Shown here one piece after another: positions 8,247-17,741 of a stretch of DNA of 64,000 bases. The notes under the pieces were generated by a model. The model did no database searches, had not been told where the DNA came from, and saw only the letters and a list, made by a program, of their open reading frames with translations. The position numbers and the translations under genes are program-made. Location of the stretch: NCBI GenBank assembly GCA_934613645.1, contig CAKTTC010000009.1, forward strand, positions 46,565 to 110,564. Reading direction: 5' to 3'. The stretch comes from an uncultured Opitutales bacterium (GTDB lineage: Bacteria; Verrucomicrobiota; Verrucomicrobiia; Opitutales; Intestinicryptomonadaceae). How positions within the stretch are numbered: the stretch's first letter is position 1; each line of letters starts with the position of its first letter.

Positions 8247-9380
8247 ATGAAAAAGACAATAACACTAACGGCAATGTTAATAGCGGCCGCGCTTTTTGCG
8301 GGCTGCTCCAAGAAGTCGAATCAGGCGCGCGCGGTAGTTCCCGACGACGTCTATGTGGCAACTCCCATCGTCAAGCCGATAGAGCTTTGGGACGAATTTA
8401 CCGCGAGGGTCGATTCCATAAAATCGGTCGATGTCCGCGCGCGCGTGTCGGGATATCTTGAAAAGGTGAATTTTGCCGAGGGGCAGATGGTCAAAGAGGG
8501 CGACCTGCTTTTCGTAATAGACCCGCGCCCGTATGAGGCGGCGGTAGAGGCCGCCAAAGCCCGCATTGCCGAGGTCGAAGCGCGTTTGGCGTTGGCAAAA
8601 AGCAATCTTTCGCGCGCCGAGGGCATGTATAAGGCGACAGTCGTCTCTAAGGAAGTCTACGAAACCCGCAATGCCGAAGTGCTTTCGGCGAAGGCGGCTC
8701 TTGCAAACGCCAAGGCTCAGTTGCGCGACGCCGAGCTGAATCTGGAATTTACGCACATCAAAGCCCCCATTTCGGGCAGGGTCAGCGAAACGCAGATAGA
8801 CGCGGGCAACTTGGTAACCGCCAACTCCACGCTGCTTACGTCAATCGTCAAAAGCGACGTTGTTCAGGCGTATTTCGAAGCCAGCGAGCACGACATCATC
8901 AGATACGAAAAACTCGGGCTTTTCAAGAAAATCGACCAGAAGAAGCTTCTCGGGCCCGACGCCAAGCTGCGCCTGATGTCCGATTCCACCAAAGTCTTCG
9001 ACGGCAAAGTGACGTATTTCGACAACAAAATGGGGCGTTCAACCTCAAGCCTTACAATGCGCGCCGACATTGCAAACCCCTCCGACCTCCTCAAGGCGGG
9101 TATGTTCGGCAAGCTTAAAATGAAAGTCGGCGAAGACGCCAACGCAATGCTCGTGCGCGAAGACGTTATCGGCACCGACTTGGTAAACCGCTATGTAATG
9201 GTTGTGGACGCCGACAACAAGGTTGTCTACAAGCCGCTTAAAATAGGCGCGCTTGTGGGCAAATTCAGAATCATAGAAAGCGGTTTGGACAAATCCGACC
9301 GCGTAGTCGTAAAAGGTTTGCATGCGGCGGTTGCGGGCAGAACGGTCAACCCGATTGCCTCTAAAATGGACGCCGAATAG
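8247..9380 (+). CDS. RND efflux periplasmic adaptor lipoprotein (AcrA/MexA family)
   Basis: A 377-residue membrane-fusion protein that links the inner-membrane RND pump to the outer-membrane channel. The signal peptide ends in a lipobox (LFAGC, Cys20), so it is lipid-anchored. Then come the lipoyl/barrel-sandwich half-motifs (SVDVRARVSGYLEKVNFAEGQ and FTHIKAPISGRVSETQIDAG), separated by a coiled-coil hairpin of Ala/Glu/Lys-rich helices (about 90-160). The beta-barrel and membrane-proximal domains follow. Length is normal. It is the first gene of a four-gene operon, and the next gene starts 18 bp downstream. Confidence 0.93.
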   Translation: MKKTITLTAMLIAAALFAGCSKKSNQARAVVPDDVYVATPIVKPIELWDEFTARVDSIKSVDVRARVSGYLEKVNFAEGQMVKEGDLLFVIDPRPYEAAVEAAKARIAEVEARLALAKSNLSRAEGMYKATVVSKEVYETRNAEVLSAKAALANAKAQLRDAELNLEFTHIKAPISGRVSETQIDAGNLVTANSTLLTSIVKSDVVQAYFEASEHDIIRYEKLGLFKKIDQKKLLGPDAKLRLMSDSTKVFDGKVTYFDNKMGRSTSSLTMRADIANPSDLLKAGMFGKLKMKVGEDANAMLVREDVIGTDLVNRYVMVVDADNKVVYKPLKIGALVGKFRIIESGLDKSDRVVVKGLHAAVAGRTVNPIASKMDAE

Positions 9381-9398
9381 CTTTGGAGGAAACGCAAA

Positions 9399-12300
9399 AT
9401 GAAGTTTTCGCACTTCTTTATTGACCGACCCATTTTCGCGGCGGTCATTTCAATCGTGATAGTTTTGCTGGGCTTGGTGGGCTACTACAAGCTGCCGATT
9501 GCCCAGTATCCCGACGTCGTGCCCCCGAGTATTTCGGTATCCACGGCGTATGCGGGCGCGTCTCCTGAAATCATAATGGAGACTGTCGCAGCCCCGATAG
9601 AGCAGGAAATCAACGGCGTTGAAAACATGATTTACATGACAAGCCAGTGCAATTCCGACGGCTCTTTGCGCACAACTGTAACGTTCGCGCTCGGCACCAA
9701 CATCGACATCGCCCAAGTTCAGGTTCAAAACCGCGTGGCCATTGCAACGCCGCGCCTGCCCGACGAAGTGCGCTCATACGGCGTTACGGTCAACAAGCGT
9801 TCGCCCGACATGCTGCTTGCGGTGAGCTTGCTCTCGCCCGACAAGTCGCGCGACAAGCTGTATCTTACCAACTACGCAATCACGCAGATGAAGGACAGGC
9901 TCGCCCGCGTCTACGGCGTGGGTTCTATCGAAATCTTCGGCGCGCGCGAATACTCAATGCGCATTTGGCTCGACCCCGACAAGCTTTCGCACGTCAACAT
10001 GACGCCCGCAAAAGTTGCCGCCGCCCTGCGCGAGCAGAACAAACAGGTTGCCGCGGGCAAGCTCAATCAGGCTCCCATAGCCAATCCCGACGCCGCCTAC
10101 GAACTTACAATCAACACTCAGGGACGCCTCACTTCGCCCGAGGAATTCGGCAACATAGTTGTAAAATACGACAAAGACGGGCGCGTTGTCCGCCTGAAGG
10201 ACATCGCCCGCGTGGAGCTTGGCGCATACACGTATTCCGACGAGTCCAAGCTCAACGGCAGCGACTGCGTCACAATGGCGGCATACCAGCTCCCCGGTTC
10301 GAACGCGCTCGAAACCGCGCAGAAATTGCGCGCGCTTTTGGCGGAAATGAAAAAGGAGTTCCCCGTGGGCGTCGATTACGACATTTCGCTCGACAACACC
10401 GAATACATCAGCAATTCAATCAACGCCGTCTACCATACCATTTACGAGGCGATTTTGCTTGTAGTTTTGGTTATGATGGTGTTCCTGCAGAATTGGCGCG
10501 CGGCGGTTATCCCGATTTTCGCGATTCCCGTTTCGCTTGTGGGCACGTTCTTTTTTATGCTGCTGTTCGGCTTTTCGATAAACAACCTTTCGCTGTTCGG
10601 CTTGGTGCTTGCAATCGGTATCGTAGTTGACGACGCAATCGTGGTTGTAGAAAACGTGGAGCGCAACATGCGCGACGGCCTCGACGCGCGCGAAGCCACC
10701 AAAAAGGCCATGAGCCAAGTTCAGGGCGCGCTGATTGCAATAGCGTTCGTGCTCAGTGCCGTGTTCGTTCCCACGGCGTTTATCGACGGCATTTCGGGGC
10801 AGTTCTACCGCCAGTTCGCGCTTACGATTGCGGCCTCCACAATAATTTCGGCGGTTGTTTCGCTTACGCTTTCGCCCGCGCTTTGCGCAATTTTGATGAA
10901 AAAGCGCGAGCGCGAAGACTGGTTTACAAGGCTCTGGAATTTCTGCTTCGGCTGGTTCTTCAGGGGATTCAACAAATGCTTCTTCTGGACTTCCGAAAAA
11001 TACGGAAATTTCGTCCGCAGAATTTTGAGGTTCTCGTTCCTGATTCTGTTTTTGTATGTCGGACTTCTCTTCTTTACGGGCTACCAGTTCCAAGTAGTGC
11101 CCAAGGGCTTCATTCCCAAACAGGACAACGGCTACATCTTCGGCGCAATGCAGCTGCCCGACGGCGTGACGCTTGAGCACACCAAAAAGGCGGTCGACAA
11201 GGGCTTGGAGGTTCTTTCGAAAATCGACGGCGTGCAGGACGTGACGACAATCGCGGGCGTAAGCGGCGCAACGTTCACAAAAGTCAGCAACGCGGGCGCA
11301 ATGTTCGTGCGTCTCCGCCCCAAGGAAGAGCGCGTCCAAAAGGGAATCACGCTCGACTCCATTTTGGGACAGGCGTATATGGCTCTGAAAAAGGGCGTGC
11401 CCGAGTCGAATTCGTTCGTGCTCACTCCGCCCGCCGTCAACGGCATCGGCATGGGCGGCGACTTCAAATGCTACATTCAGGACAGAACCGGCAGAGGCAT
11501 TGCCGACGTTGAAAAATACACGCGCATGATTGCCTACGAGGCAATGACGAAAAACCCCGAGGTTTCGCTCGCGTTTACAACATACCGCATCTCCACGCCG
11601 CAGCTCTACGTCGATATCGACCGCGAGCGCGCGCAGAAGCTGAACGTTCCAATCAGCTCCATTTTCGAGACAATGCAATACAACTTGGGTTCGGTTTACG
11701 TAAACGACTTCAACCTGCTCAACCGCGTCTACCGCGTTTCCGTTCAGGCGGAAGGCTCAAACAGAACCGACATTCCCGACATCTACAACCTCAAGGTTCA
11801 GAACGTGGAGGGCGACAACGTCCCGCTCGGCTCTGTGGCGAATATCCGCCGCATAATCGGACCCGACACGGTAAACCGCTACAACCTCTACCCCGCCGCC
11901 GAAATTATGGGCAACTTGGGCGAAGGCTACAGCACGGGCGAGGCGATGGCGGTTATAGAAAAGACCGCGCGCGAATTGCTGCCGTCGGGCATGGGTATGG
12001 AATGGACGGACTTGGCGTATCAGGAAAAACTTGTCGGCAACACGTCGATTATCATATTCGCTTTGTGCGTGGTGTTCGTGTTCCTGATTCTCGCCGCGCT
12101 CTACGAGAGCTGGACGCTGCCGCTTACAATCATTCTGATTGTTCCGCTCGTTCTGCTTTTCGCATTGCTGGGCATTGAAGCGCGCGGGCTGGACAACAAC
12201 CTGATGACGCAAATCGGAATGGTCGTGCTCATCGGTCTTGCCTGCAAAAACGCCATTTTGATTGTGGAGTTTGCAAAGCAGCGTCAGGAGAAGGGCGAGG

Positions 12301-12545
12301 AAATTGTAAGCGCGGTTTCGCACGCTTCGCAAAACAGACTCCGCCCGATTTTGATGACGTCGTTCGCGTTCATTTTGGGCGTTGTGCCGCTGGCGTTTTC
12401 GCTCACGTCGGGTTCTGAATTGCGCCAGCCTTTGGGCACGGCGGTTATGTATGGAATGCTCGGCGTAACGCTGATGGGTTTGATTTTCACGCCCGTTTTC
12501 TTCTACGTCATCAGACGCAACTACAAGCCCTCAATTAAGGAATAA
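9399..12545 (+). CDS. RND multidrug efflux permease (AcrB/MexB family)
   Basis: A 1048-residue inner-membrane proton/drug antiporter of the HAE-1 type, essentially the length of AcrB (1049). It begins with the family N-terminus MKFSHFFIDRPIFA. It has 12 expected membrane segments and two large periplasmic loops, and the proton-relay Asp-Asp pair in GIVVDDAIVVVENVERNM (about residue 408). The fourth-quarter segments GLACKNAILIVEFA and RLRPILMTSFAFILGVVPLA are also present. A strong GGAGGAAA ribosome site lies at 9384-9391. The next gene starts 2 bp after its stop. The substrate range cannot be inferred. Confidence 0.96.
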   Translation: MKFSHFFIDRPIFAAVISIVIVLLGLVGYYKLPIAQYPDVVPPSISVSTAYAGASPEIIMETVAAPIEQEINGVENMIYMTSQCNSDGSLRTTVTFALGTNIDIAQVQVQNRVAIATPRLPDEVRSYGVTVNKRSPDMLLAVSLLSPDKSRDKLYLTNYAITQMKDRLARVYGVGSIEIFGAREYSMRIWLDPDKLSHVNMTPAKVAAALREQNKQVAAGKLNQAPIANPDAAYELTINTQGRLTSPEEFGNIVVKYDKDGRVVRLKDIARVELGAYTYSDESKLNGSDCVTMAAYQLPGSNALETAQKLRALLAEMKKEFPVGVDYDISLDNTEYISNSINAVYHTIYEAILLVVLVMMVFLQNWRAAVIPIFAIPVSLVGTFFFMLLFGFSINNLSLFGLVLAIGIVVDDAIVVVENVERNMRDGLDAREATKKAMSQVQGALIAIAFVLSAVFVPTAFIDGISGQFYRQFALTIAASTIISAVVSLTLSPALCAILMKKREREDWFTRLWNFCFGWFFRGFNKCFFWTSEKYGNFVRRILRFSFLILFLYVGLLFFTGYQFQVVPKGFIPKQDNGYIFGAMQLPDGVTLEHTKKAVDKGLEVLSKIDGVQDVTTIAGVSGATFTKVSNAGAMFVRLRPKEERVQKGITLDSILGQAYMALKKGVPESNSFVLTPPAVNGIGMGGDFKCYIQDRTGRGIADVEKYTRMIAYEAMTKNPEVSLAFTTYRISTPQLYVDIDRERAQKLNVPISSIFETMQYNLGSVYVNDFNLLNRVYRVSVQAEGSNRTDIPDIYNLKVQNVEGDNVPLGSVANIRRIIGPDTVNRYNLYPAAEIMGNLGEGYSTGEAMAVIEKTARELLPSGMGMEWTDLAYQEKLVGNTSIIIFALCVVFVFLILAALYESWTLPLTIILIVPLVLLFALLGIEARGLDNNLMTQIGMVVLIGLACKNAILIVEFAKQRQEKGEEIVSAVSHASQNRLRPILMTSFAFILGVVPLAFSLTSGSELRQPLGTAVMYGMLGVTLMGLIFTPVFFYVIRRNYKPSIKE

Positions 12546-12547
12546 CA

Positions 12548-14041
12548 ATGAAGAGGATTTACATTTTCGCAACAACGGCGGCCTTGCTTTCGGGCTGTAT
12601 GGTAGGCCCCGACTACGAAGAGGCGTCGAAGGCGGTGAAGCTGCCCGAAACGCTCACGGCGCAGCAGTTTGCGCGCGACGGCGGCGCGTGGAAAGACGCC
12701 GTCCCCGCCGATTCGCTCGACAAGGGCGACTGGTGGAAGATTTTCAACGACGCCGTTTTGGACAAGCTCCTTGCGCGCTGCGCCGAAAACAATCCCGACT
12801 TGGCGTCGGCATACTACCGCGTGGAACAGGCTCGGGAAGCGGCGTTGATGGACAAAAGCCAGCTTTATCCGCAGCTTGACGGCCACGCGTCGTTCGCCCG
12901 CAGGGGCACGTCGAGGCATTCGGCGACTTACATGGGCGAATACGACAACTGGGCTGCGGGCTTCGGCATTTCTTGGGACTTGGACTTGTTCGGGCGCGTC
13001 CGCAGCCTGCTCGATTCCGACGTGGCCACCGCGCAGGCTACTCTTTGTGCGTATAGGTCGCTTATGCTGAATTTACAGGCGAACGTTGCAAAAACGTATT
13101 TTGCAATCCGCAGCCTGAAGGCCGAAATAGAGGTTCTGGAGCGCACCTACGAAGTCCGCAAGGAAGACACCGCGCTTGTCAAACGCCGCGTAGCGATGGA
13201 CTATTCCACGAATATCGACTTAAAGCGCGCAATCCAGCAGGAACACGAGGCGGCGGCGCAGTTGGCGTCGGTTCGCCGTCAGGAGTTGCTTGCCGAAAAC
13301 ACGCTCGCGCAGCTTTTGGGCACAAGCCCCGCGGAGCTTGGCGTGAAGTTCGAGCCAATCGCAAAGGAGCTTCCGAAAATGCCGCAGGCAGTTCCCTCGC
13401 AACTGCTTGAACGCCGTCCCGACATAGCCGCCGCCGAGCGCGAAGTATACGCGGCAAACGCGAGAATCGGCGCGGCGCAGGCGGCCTTCTACCCGACTGT
13501 TTCGCTCACCGCCAACACCGATTTAAACGCGCAGAAAATCGAAAAGCTCATAAATTCGGGCAGCTTTGCATGGGGCATAAGCCCGCAAATTTACATTCCG
13601 ATTTTCGAGGCGGGCAGGAATATCGCCCAGAAGCGCGTGGCTTTGGCTGCTCACAAAGAGACGCTTGAAAAATACCGTTCAACAGTCATTTCGGCAGTCA
13701 AGGAAGTTGAGGACGCGCTTGTAAACATCAAGTATATGGCGGACGAATTCCGCGAGTTCGGCGAGGTCGTAAAGGCGTCGGCGGACGTTCAGAAGATGAC
13801 GCGCGTTCAATACGACGAAGGCTACACCGACTACTTCTCGGTAAGCGACGCCCAGCGAATCCACCTTACAAACGAACGCCAGCTGATTGTTCTGCACGGC
13901 GAGCAGTTTGCCGCGTGCGTTTCGCTGATACAGTCGCTCGGCGGCGGCTGGAAAACGGAGTTCCCCGAAAGCGCGACAGACGGCGCGGGCAGAAACGTGG
14001 GCGACGACTTCGGCCAGCACGACATTCTTCCCAAGTATTAG
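12548..14041 (+). CDS. Outer-membrane efflux channel lipoprotein (OprM/NodT type)
   Basis: A 497-residue outer-membrane factor that completes the tripartite pump. It has a signal peptide with lipobox LLSGC (Cys17), followed by MVGPDYE, the typical NodT/OprM opening. Two related alpha-hairpin halves contain the repeated A..A..A helix pattern, and the family motif LLERRPDIAAAEREVYAANARIG lies in the second half. Length is normal for OprM (about 485). It follows the pump gene at 2 bp and precedes the TetR gene by 18 bp. Confidence 0.93.
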   Translation: MKRIYIFATTAALLSGCMVGPDYEEASKAVKLPETLTAQQFARDGGAWKDAVPADSLDKGDWWKIFNDAVLDKLLARCAENNPDLASAYYRVEQAREAALMDKSQLYPQLDGHASFARRGTSRHSATYMGEYDNWAAGFGISWDLDLFGRVRSLLDSDVATAQATLCAYRSLMLNLQANVAKTYFAIRSLKAEIEVLERTYEVRKEDTALVKRRVAMDYSTNIDLKRAIQQEHEAAAQLASVRRQELLAENTLAQLLGTSPAELGVKFEPIAKELPKMPQAVPSQLLERRPDIAAAEREVYAANARIGAAQAAFYPTVSLTANTDLNAQKIEKLINSGSFAWGISPQIYIPIFEAGRNIAQKRVALAAHKETLEKYRSTVISAVKEVEDALVNIKYMADEFREFGEVVKASADVQKMTRVQYDEGYTDYFSVSDAQRIHLTNERQLIVLHGEQFAACVSLIQSLGGGWKTEFPESATDGAGRNVGDDFGQHDILPKY

Positions 14042-14059
14042 GCAATTTCGGAGGCGGAC

Positions 14060-14725
14060 GTGGAAACGAATTTTCTGGCGAAATACTGCGGCGGCGAAGA
14101 GCTTGACACTCCGTCGAAAATTCTCGTCGCCGCGCTGATTGAGTTTGCCGACGCCCCCGTAAAAAGCGTCGGCACGCGCGACATCGCGCGGCGCGCGGGC
14201 GTGAACATAGCGGCTATAAGCTACTATTTCAAAGGTAAAAACGGGCTTTATGCCGAGCTGATAACACAGATTGTAGACTACTTCGAGGGGCTTGTGAAAG
14301 TCTTCTTCGACCGCCACGAAGCCCTGCTGCGCAACCCCTCCAAATCGGAAGCCGTTGCGCTGCTTAAAGACTACATTTCATGGCGCGTGCGTTCCCCCAA
14401 AAAGGGAAACGATATCCACAAATACATATTCTCCATTCTAATCCGCGAGGAGATAAACAAAACCCCGCTATTTATGCAGGTCTACACGCGCCTTATCAAG
14501 AAAAACGACGCGCTTTTCCGCGACTGCGTGAAAATGGTTATGGGTGATAAAATCGGCGAAGAAACCGCGGGGACAATGGGTGTGATTATGTTGGGGACAA
14601 TGATGCGTCTCGACCTCGTGCCCGATTCCTTCGCGCTTTCGATGGGCTGGCAGGGTATCGGCGCGGAGGAGTCGGAGAAAATCCTCTCGGCAATGCTCGA
14701 AATGCTCGACAAAGTTTTGGCGTAA
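14060..14725 (+). CDS. TetR-family repressor, CerR/CecR-like
   Basis: A 221-residue TetR-family regulator. The N-terminal helix-turn-helix is at about 37-64 (VGTRDIARRAGVNIAAISYYFKGK). The AAISYYF recognition-helix sequence and long all-helical C-terminal half resemble the CerR/CecR branch. It starts at GTG (14060-14062), supported by GGAGG at 14050-14054 with 5-bp spacing. As last gene of the efflux operon it is the natural ligand-sensing repressor for the inverted repeat at 8133-8170. The ligand is unknown. Confidence 0.88.
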   Translation: METNFLAKYCGGEELDTPSKILVAALIEFADAPVKSVGTRDIARRAGVNIAAISYYFKGKNGLYAELITQIVDYFEGLVKVFFDRHEALLRNPSKSEAVALLKDYISWRVRSPKKGNDIHKYIFSILIREEINKTPLFMQVYTRLIKKNDALFRDCVKMVMGDKIGEETAGTMGVIMLGTMMRLDLVPDSFALSMGWQGIGAEESEKILSAMLEMLDKVLA

Positions 14726-14800
14726 TTCGCGTCAGTTTGCCTTCGGGCGGCGGAGCGCGCCAACGCATTCGGGTACGGCTGAGTTTGCCCGTGCGGCAGA

Positions 14801-14833
14801 AACGTCGTTCGCGTTTGCGGGCGGCGTTTTTTT
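14801..14833 (+). terminator. Probable terminator of the efflux operon
   Basis: AACGTCG (14801-14807) pairs with CGGCGTT (14822-14828) with one wobble pair, around a 14-nt loop. Seven T (14827-14833) run from the last two bases of the stem into the tail. The stem is modest, so this is tentative. Confidence 0.45.
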
Positions 14834-14916
14834 CGGCAAATGTGTTTGACACGCTCTTCGGCGGCTCATAGAAATTCCAACATAAAACCACACACAAACA
14901 AACATTCGGAGCATTT

Positions 14917-16338
14917 ATGAAAAAAGTTTTTTTGGCAGTAGACTTGGGCGCGGGTAGCGGCAGAATTATGGCGGCTGTTTTCGACGGCAAAACAATCGCG
15001 CTTGAAGAAGTTTCGCGCTGGGCGAGCGAGCCCGTCAAGGCGGCGGACGGCTCGTTTCACTGGGAAGTCAACAACATCTTTGCAAATATAGTAGAAGGCC
15101 TGCGCAAGGCGAAGTCGGTTTACGGCGACTCCATTGTTTCGCTGGGCATCGACACTTGGGGCGTTGACTACGGGCTTCTGGACAAGTCCGACAAGCTCCT
15201 TAACCTGCCATACATTTACAGGGATTCGCGCACCGACGGCATGATGGACAAAGTTTTTGCCAAAATTTCCAAGGCGGAAATCTACGCAAAAACGGGTATC
15301 CAGTTTATGTTCTTCAACACGATTTTCCAGATTATGGCGGAAGTTGAGCGCGGCGGGAAAATCGGCGAAGCGCAGTCGTTTTTGATGATGCCCGATTTGC
15401 TCGCGTTTATGCTCACGGGCGTGAAAGTCAACGAGCGCACAAACGCGTCTACAACGCAGTTCTACAACCCGTTCAATAAGGATTGGGACTTCGACATTCT
15501 CGAAAAAATCGGCGCGCCCGCAAAGATTTTCAAAAACGGCTTTGCCGAATGCGGCGACGTTATAGGCTCGCTCCGCCCCGAATTGCGGGCGGAATTGGGC
15601 GACATAAAAGTCGTGGCGGTTGCAAGCCACGATACCGCTTCGGCAGTGGCGGCAACGCCCACGCAGGCCGACGTTCCCGCGTATGTAAACAGCGGAACGT
15701 GGTCGCTGCCGGGGGTGGAACTTGCCAAGCCGATTGCAACCGACGCTTCGTTCGCCGAAAACTTCACCAACGAAGTCGGTTACAACTCCACAATCCGCTT
15801 CCTTAAAAACGTTACGGGAATGTGGCTTGTGCAGAAGTCGAAAGAGGTCTGGAAGCGCGAAGGCACAGATATGTCGTATCGCGAGCTTGAGGCAGCCGCC
15901 GACAAGGTCGAGCCGTTCCGCACCGTTTTCGACCCCGACGCGCCCGATTTCGTCATGCCCGAAAATATGCCCAAGGCAATAGCCGAACACTGCCGCGCCA
16001 AGGGGCTTAAAGTTCCCGAAACGCACGGACAGATTTTCCGCGCCATTCAGGAGAGCATTGCAAACAAATACAAATACGTCTTCGATACAATCGAAAAACT
16101 CAGCGGCGCGCACGTCGCGGAAATCAACATAATGGGCGGCGGCTCCAAAGACGCAATGCTCAACCAGTTTACCGCCAACGCCACGGGCAGAACTGTCAAG
16201 GCGGGGCCGACGGAATCGACGGCACTGGGCAACGCAATAATGCAGATGAAGGCCTCGGGCGATATATCGTGCGTCAAACAGGGTCGCCAAATAATAGCCG
16301 AAAGCTTCGACATCAAAACGTTTGTTCCGCAAAAATAG
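14917..16338 (+). CDS. rhaB: Rhamnulokinase
   Basis: A 473-residue FGGY-family sugar kinase that phosphorylates L-rhamnulose to L-rhamnulose 1-phosphate. It has the N-terminal phosphate loop DLGAGSGR (9-16) and GIDTWGVDYGLLD (78-90), as in RhaB. Also visible are YRDSRTDGMM, the SHDTASAVAATP block, and the C-terminal GGGSKDAMLNQFTANATGR and TAEGNA-like TALGNA motifs. The DLGAGSGR and YRDSRTD signatures favour RhaB over xylulokinase or fuculokinase. No rhaA, rhaD or transporter gene is adjacent, so the rest of the pathway must be elsewhere. A terminator follows. Confidence 0.9.
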   Translation: MKKVFLAVDLGAGSGRIMAAVFDGKTIALEEVSRWASEPVKAADGSFHWEVNNIFANIVEGLRKAKSVYGDSIVSLGIDTWGVDYGLLDKSDKLLNLPYIYRDSRTDGMMDKVFAKISKAEIYAKTGIQFMFFNTIFQIMAEVERGGKIGEAQSFLMMPDLLAFMLTGVKVNERTNASTTQFYNPFNKDWDFDILEKIGAPAKIFKNGFAECGDVIGSLRPELRAELGDIKVVAVASHDTASAVAATPTQADVPAYVNSGTWSLPGVELAKPIATDASFAENFTNEVGYNSTIRFLKNVTGMWLVQKSKEVWKREGTDMSYRELEAAADKVEPFRTVFDPDAPDFVMPENMPKAIAEHCRAKGLKVPETHGQIFRAIQESIANKYKYVFDTIEKLSGAHVAEINIMGGGSKDAMLNQFTANATGRTVKAGPTESTALGNAIMQMKASGDISCVKQGRQIIAESFDIKTFVPQK

Positions 16339-16361
16339 CGTCGGGACAACGCGTTGCGCAG

Positions 16362-16393
16362 AAAGGGTCGTTCGTTGGAACGGCCTTTTTTTC
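16362..16393 (+). terminator. Rho-independent terminator after rhaB
   Basis: AAAGG(g)TCGTTC (16362-16373) pairs with GAACGGCCTTT across a 4-nt loop with one bulged G and a G-U pair, followed by seven T. It separates rhaB from the polysaccharide locus. Confidence 0.8.
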
Positions 16394-16477
16394 TTGTAAT
16401 TTGCGCGCAAATGAAGTCGAATATGCAAAGTTCGGCAGAAAGAAGCATACCCGCCGAACCGAAGCAAAACACGAACT

Positions 16478-17683
16478 ATGAAAATACTGCACATATCCGC
16501 CGTTTATTCAATCGGCAACGGCGGGATATATTCCGATTTGGGCGAGGCTCTCGCGGCCGACGGGCACTCAGTTGACGTTCTCTTGGCGGACGCCTCGCTC
16601 CGTTTCGGCGACAAACCGTTTTGGTTCGAACAAAAGGGCGTTTCAATTCTGCGCGTTCCCACGTTCAGAATGCAGAAAATGGGCGTTGTAAAAAAGGCTT
16701 TGGCGTTTGTTTCGCTGCCGTTCATTCTCAAGCGCGCTCTCAAAAAATTCCTTTCCCGAAAGAGCTACGATCTCGTTATTTTCGACGCCCCGCCCATCAC
16801 GCTCACTCCCGTGGTGGCTTCGGCGAAAAAGCTTTTCAAGTGCCCCGTCTTTTTGATGCAGAAAGACATTTTCCCGCAGAACGCCGTCGACGTCGGGCTT
16901 TTTCCGAAGTGCAGCCCCGTTTACTGGTATTTCCGCCGACTGGAAAAGAAAATGCTGGCACTTGCCGACAAAATCGGCTGTATGTCGCAGGGCAACATTG
17001 ATTATATCCGTGCCCACAATCCGCAAATCGACGCCGAGAAAGTCGTATACTTCCCCAACGCCGTAAAAATCAACCCGTTTGTCAGTCCCGACGGGCGCGC
17101 GGAGGTCTGCCGCAAGTTCGGCATTCCGCAAAACGCCTGTATTTTTCTCTACGGCGGAAATATGGGCATTCCGCAGTATATGCAGCTGTTCGTGGCGGCA
17201 ATAAGGCATTTTAAAAACGACGCCCGCATGTATTTTATGTGCATAGGCTCGGGCACAAAAGCGGGAATTGTAAAAGACGCCATAGCCGCCGAAAAGCCCT
17301 CAAACGCCGCGTATTATTCGGCAATGCCGCGCGCCGACTTCGACCTGTTTGCGCGCAACTGCGATGTCGGGGTTGTAACGCTCAGCCCGCGTTTTACCAT
17401 ACCCAACTATCCGTCGAAATCGCTCGGGTATATGGCGGCGTCGCTGCCGATTTTGGCGGCAACCGACACAAACACAGACTTCCGCAACTTGATTGAAACG
17501 CAGGCCAAGTGCGGCATATGGTGCGCTTCGTCCGACGAGAACGCGTTTTTCGAAGCCATACAAACGCTCGCCTCCGACCCCGCTTTGCGCAACGCGTTCG
17601 GCGCAAGCGGCAGGGAATATTTCGAACGCAATTTCGACGCGGCTGTTTGGGCGAAACGCCTTGTCGAATTGTTTACCGCTTAG
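16478..17683 (+). CDS. GT4 glycosyltransferase, WbuB-like (L-fucosamine transferase candidate)
   Basis: A 401-residue GT-B glycosyltransferase (GT4 type). It has an N-terminal Rossmann start MKILHISAVYSIGNGGIYSDLGEAL, and a C-terminal donor domain beginning FLYGGNMGIPQ. The donor-binding region is PNYPSKSLGYMAASLPILAATD, where the usual E-x7-E is altered (PSKSLGYMA). In E. coli and other capsule loci WbuB genes accompany fnlA-fnlB-fnlC, exactly the three genes that follow here, so a UDP-L-FucNAc donor is the best guess. It probably acts at the cytoplasmic membrane face. It opens the polysaccharide locus. Confidence 0.8.
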   Translation: MKILHISAVYSIGNGGIYSDLGEALAADGHSVDVLLADASLRFGDKPFWFEQKGVSILRVPTFRMQKMGVVKKALAFVSLPFILKRALKKFLSRKSYDLVIFDAPPITLTPVVASAKKLFKCPVFLMQKDIFPQNAVDVGLFPKCSPVYWYFRRLEKKMLALADKIGCMSQGNIDYIRAHNPQIDAEKVVYFPNAVKINPFVSPDGRAEVCRKFGIPQNACIFLYGGNMGIPQYMQLFVAAIRHFKNDARMYFMCIGSGTKAGIVKDAIAAEKPSNAAYYSAMPRADFDLFARNCDVGVVTLSPRFTIPNYPSKSLGYMAASLPILAATDTNTDFRNLIETQAKCGIWCASSDENAFFEAIQTLASDPALRNAFGASGREYFERNFDAAVWAKRLVELFTA

Positions 17684-17741
17684 CGCGGAATGCTTTTACA
17701 TTCGCACCAACGCCACTTTAACATAGAAAAAAATCTCCATT

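Noticed and set aside
14866..16494. 542-codon open frame on the minus strand
   Set aside because: Antisense to rhaB, whose motifs and length are intact. High G+C codon use produces such shadow frames.
16478..17683. Considering the first transferase as a rhamnosyltransferase linked to rhaB
   Set aside because: rhaB ends with its own terminator and is catabolic. The WbuB-FnlABC context points to fucosamine instead.
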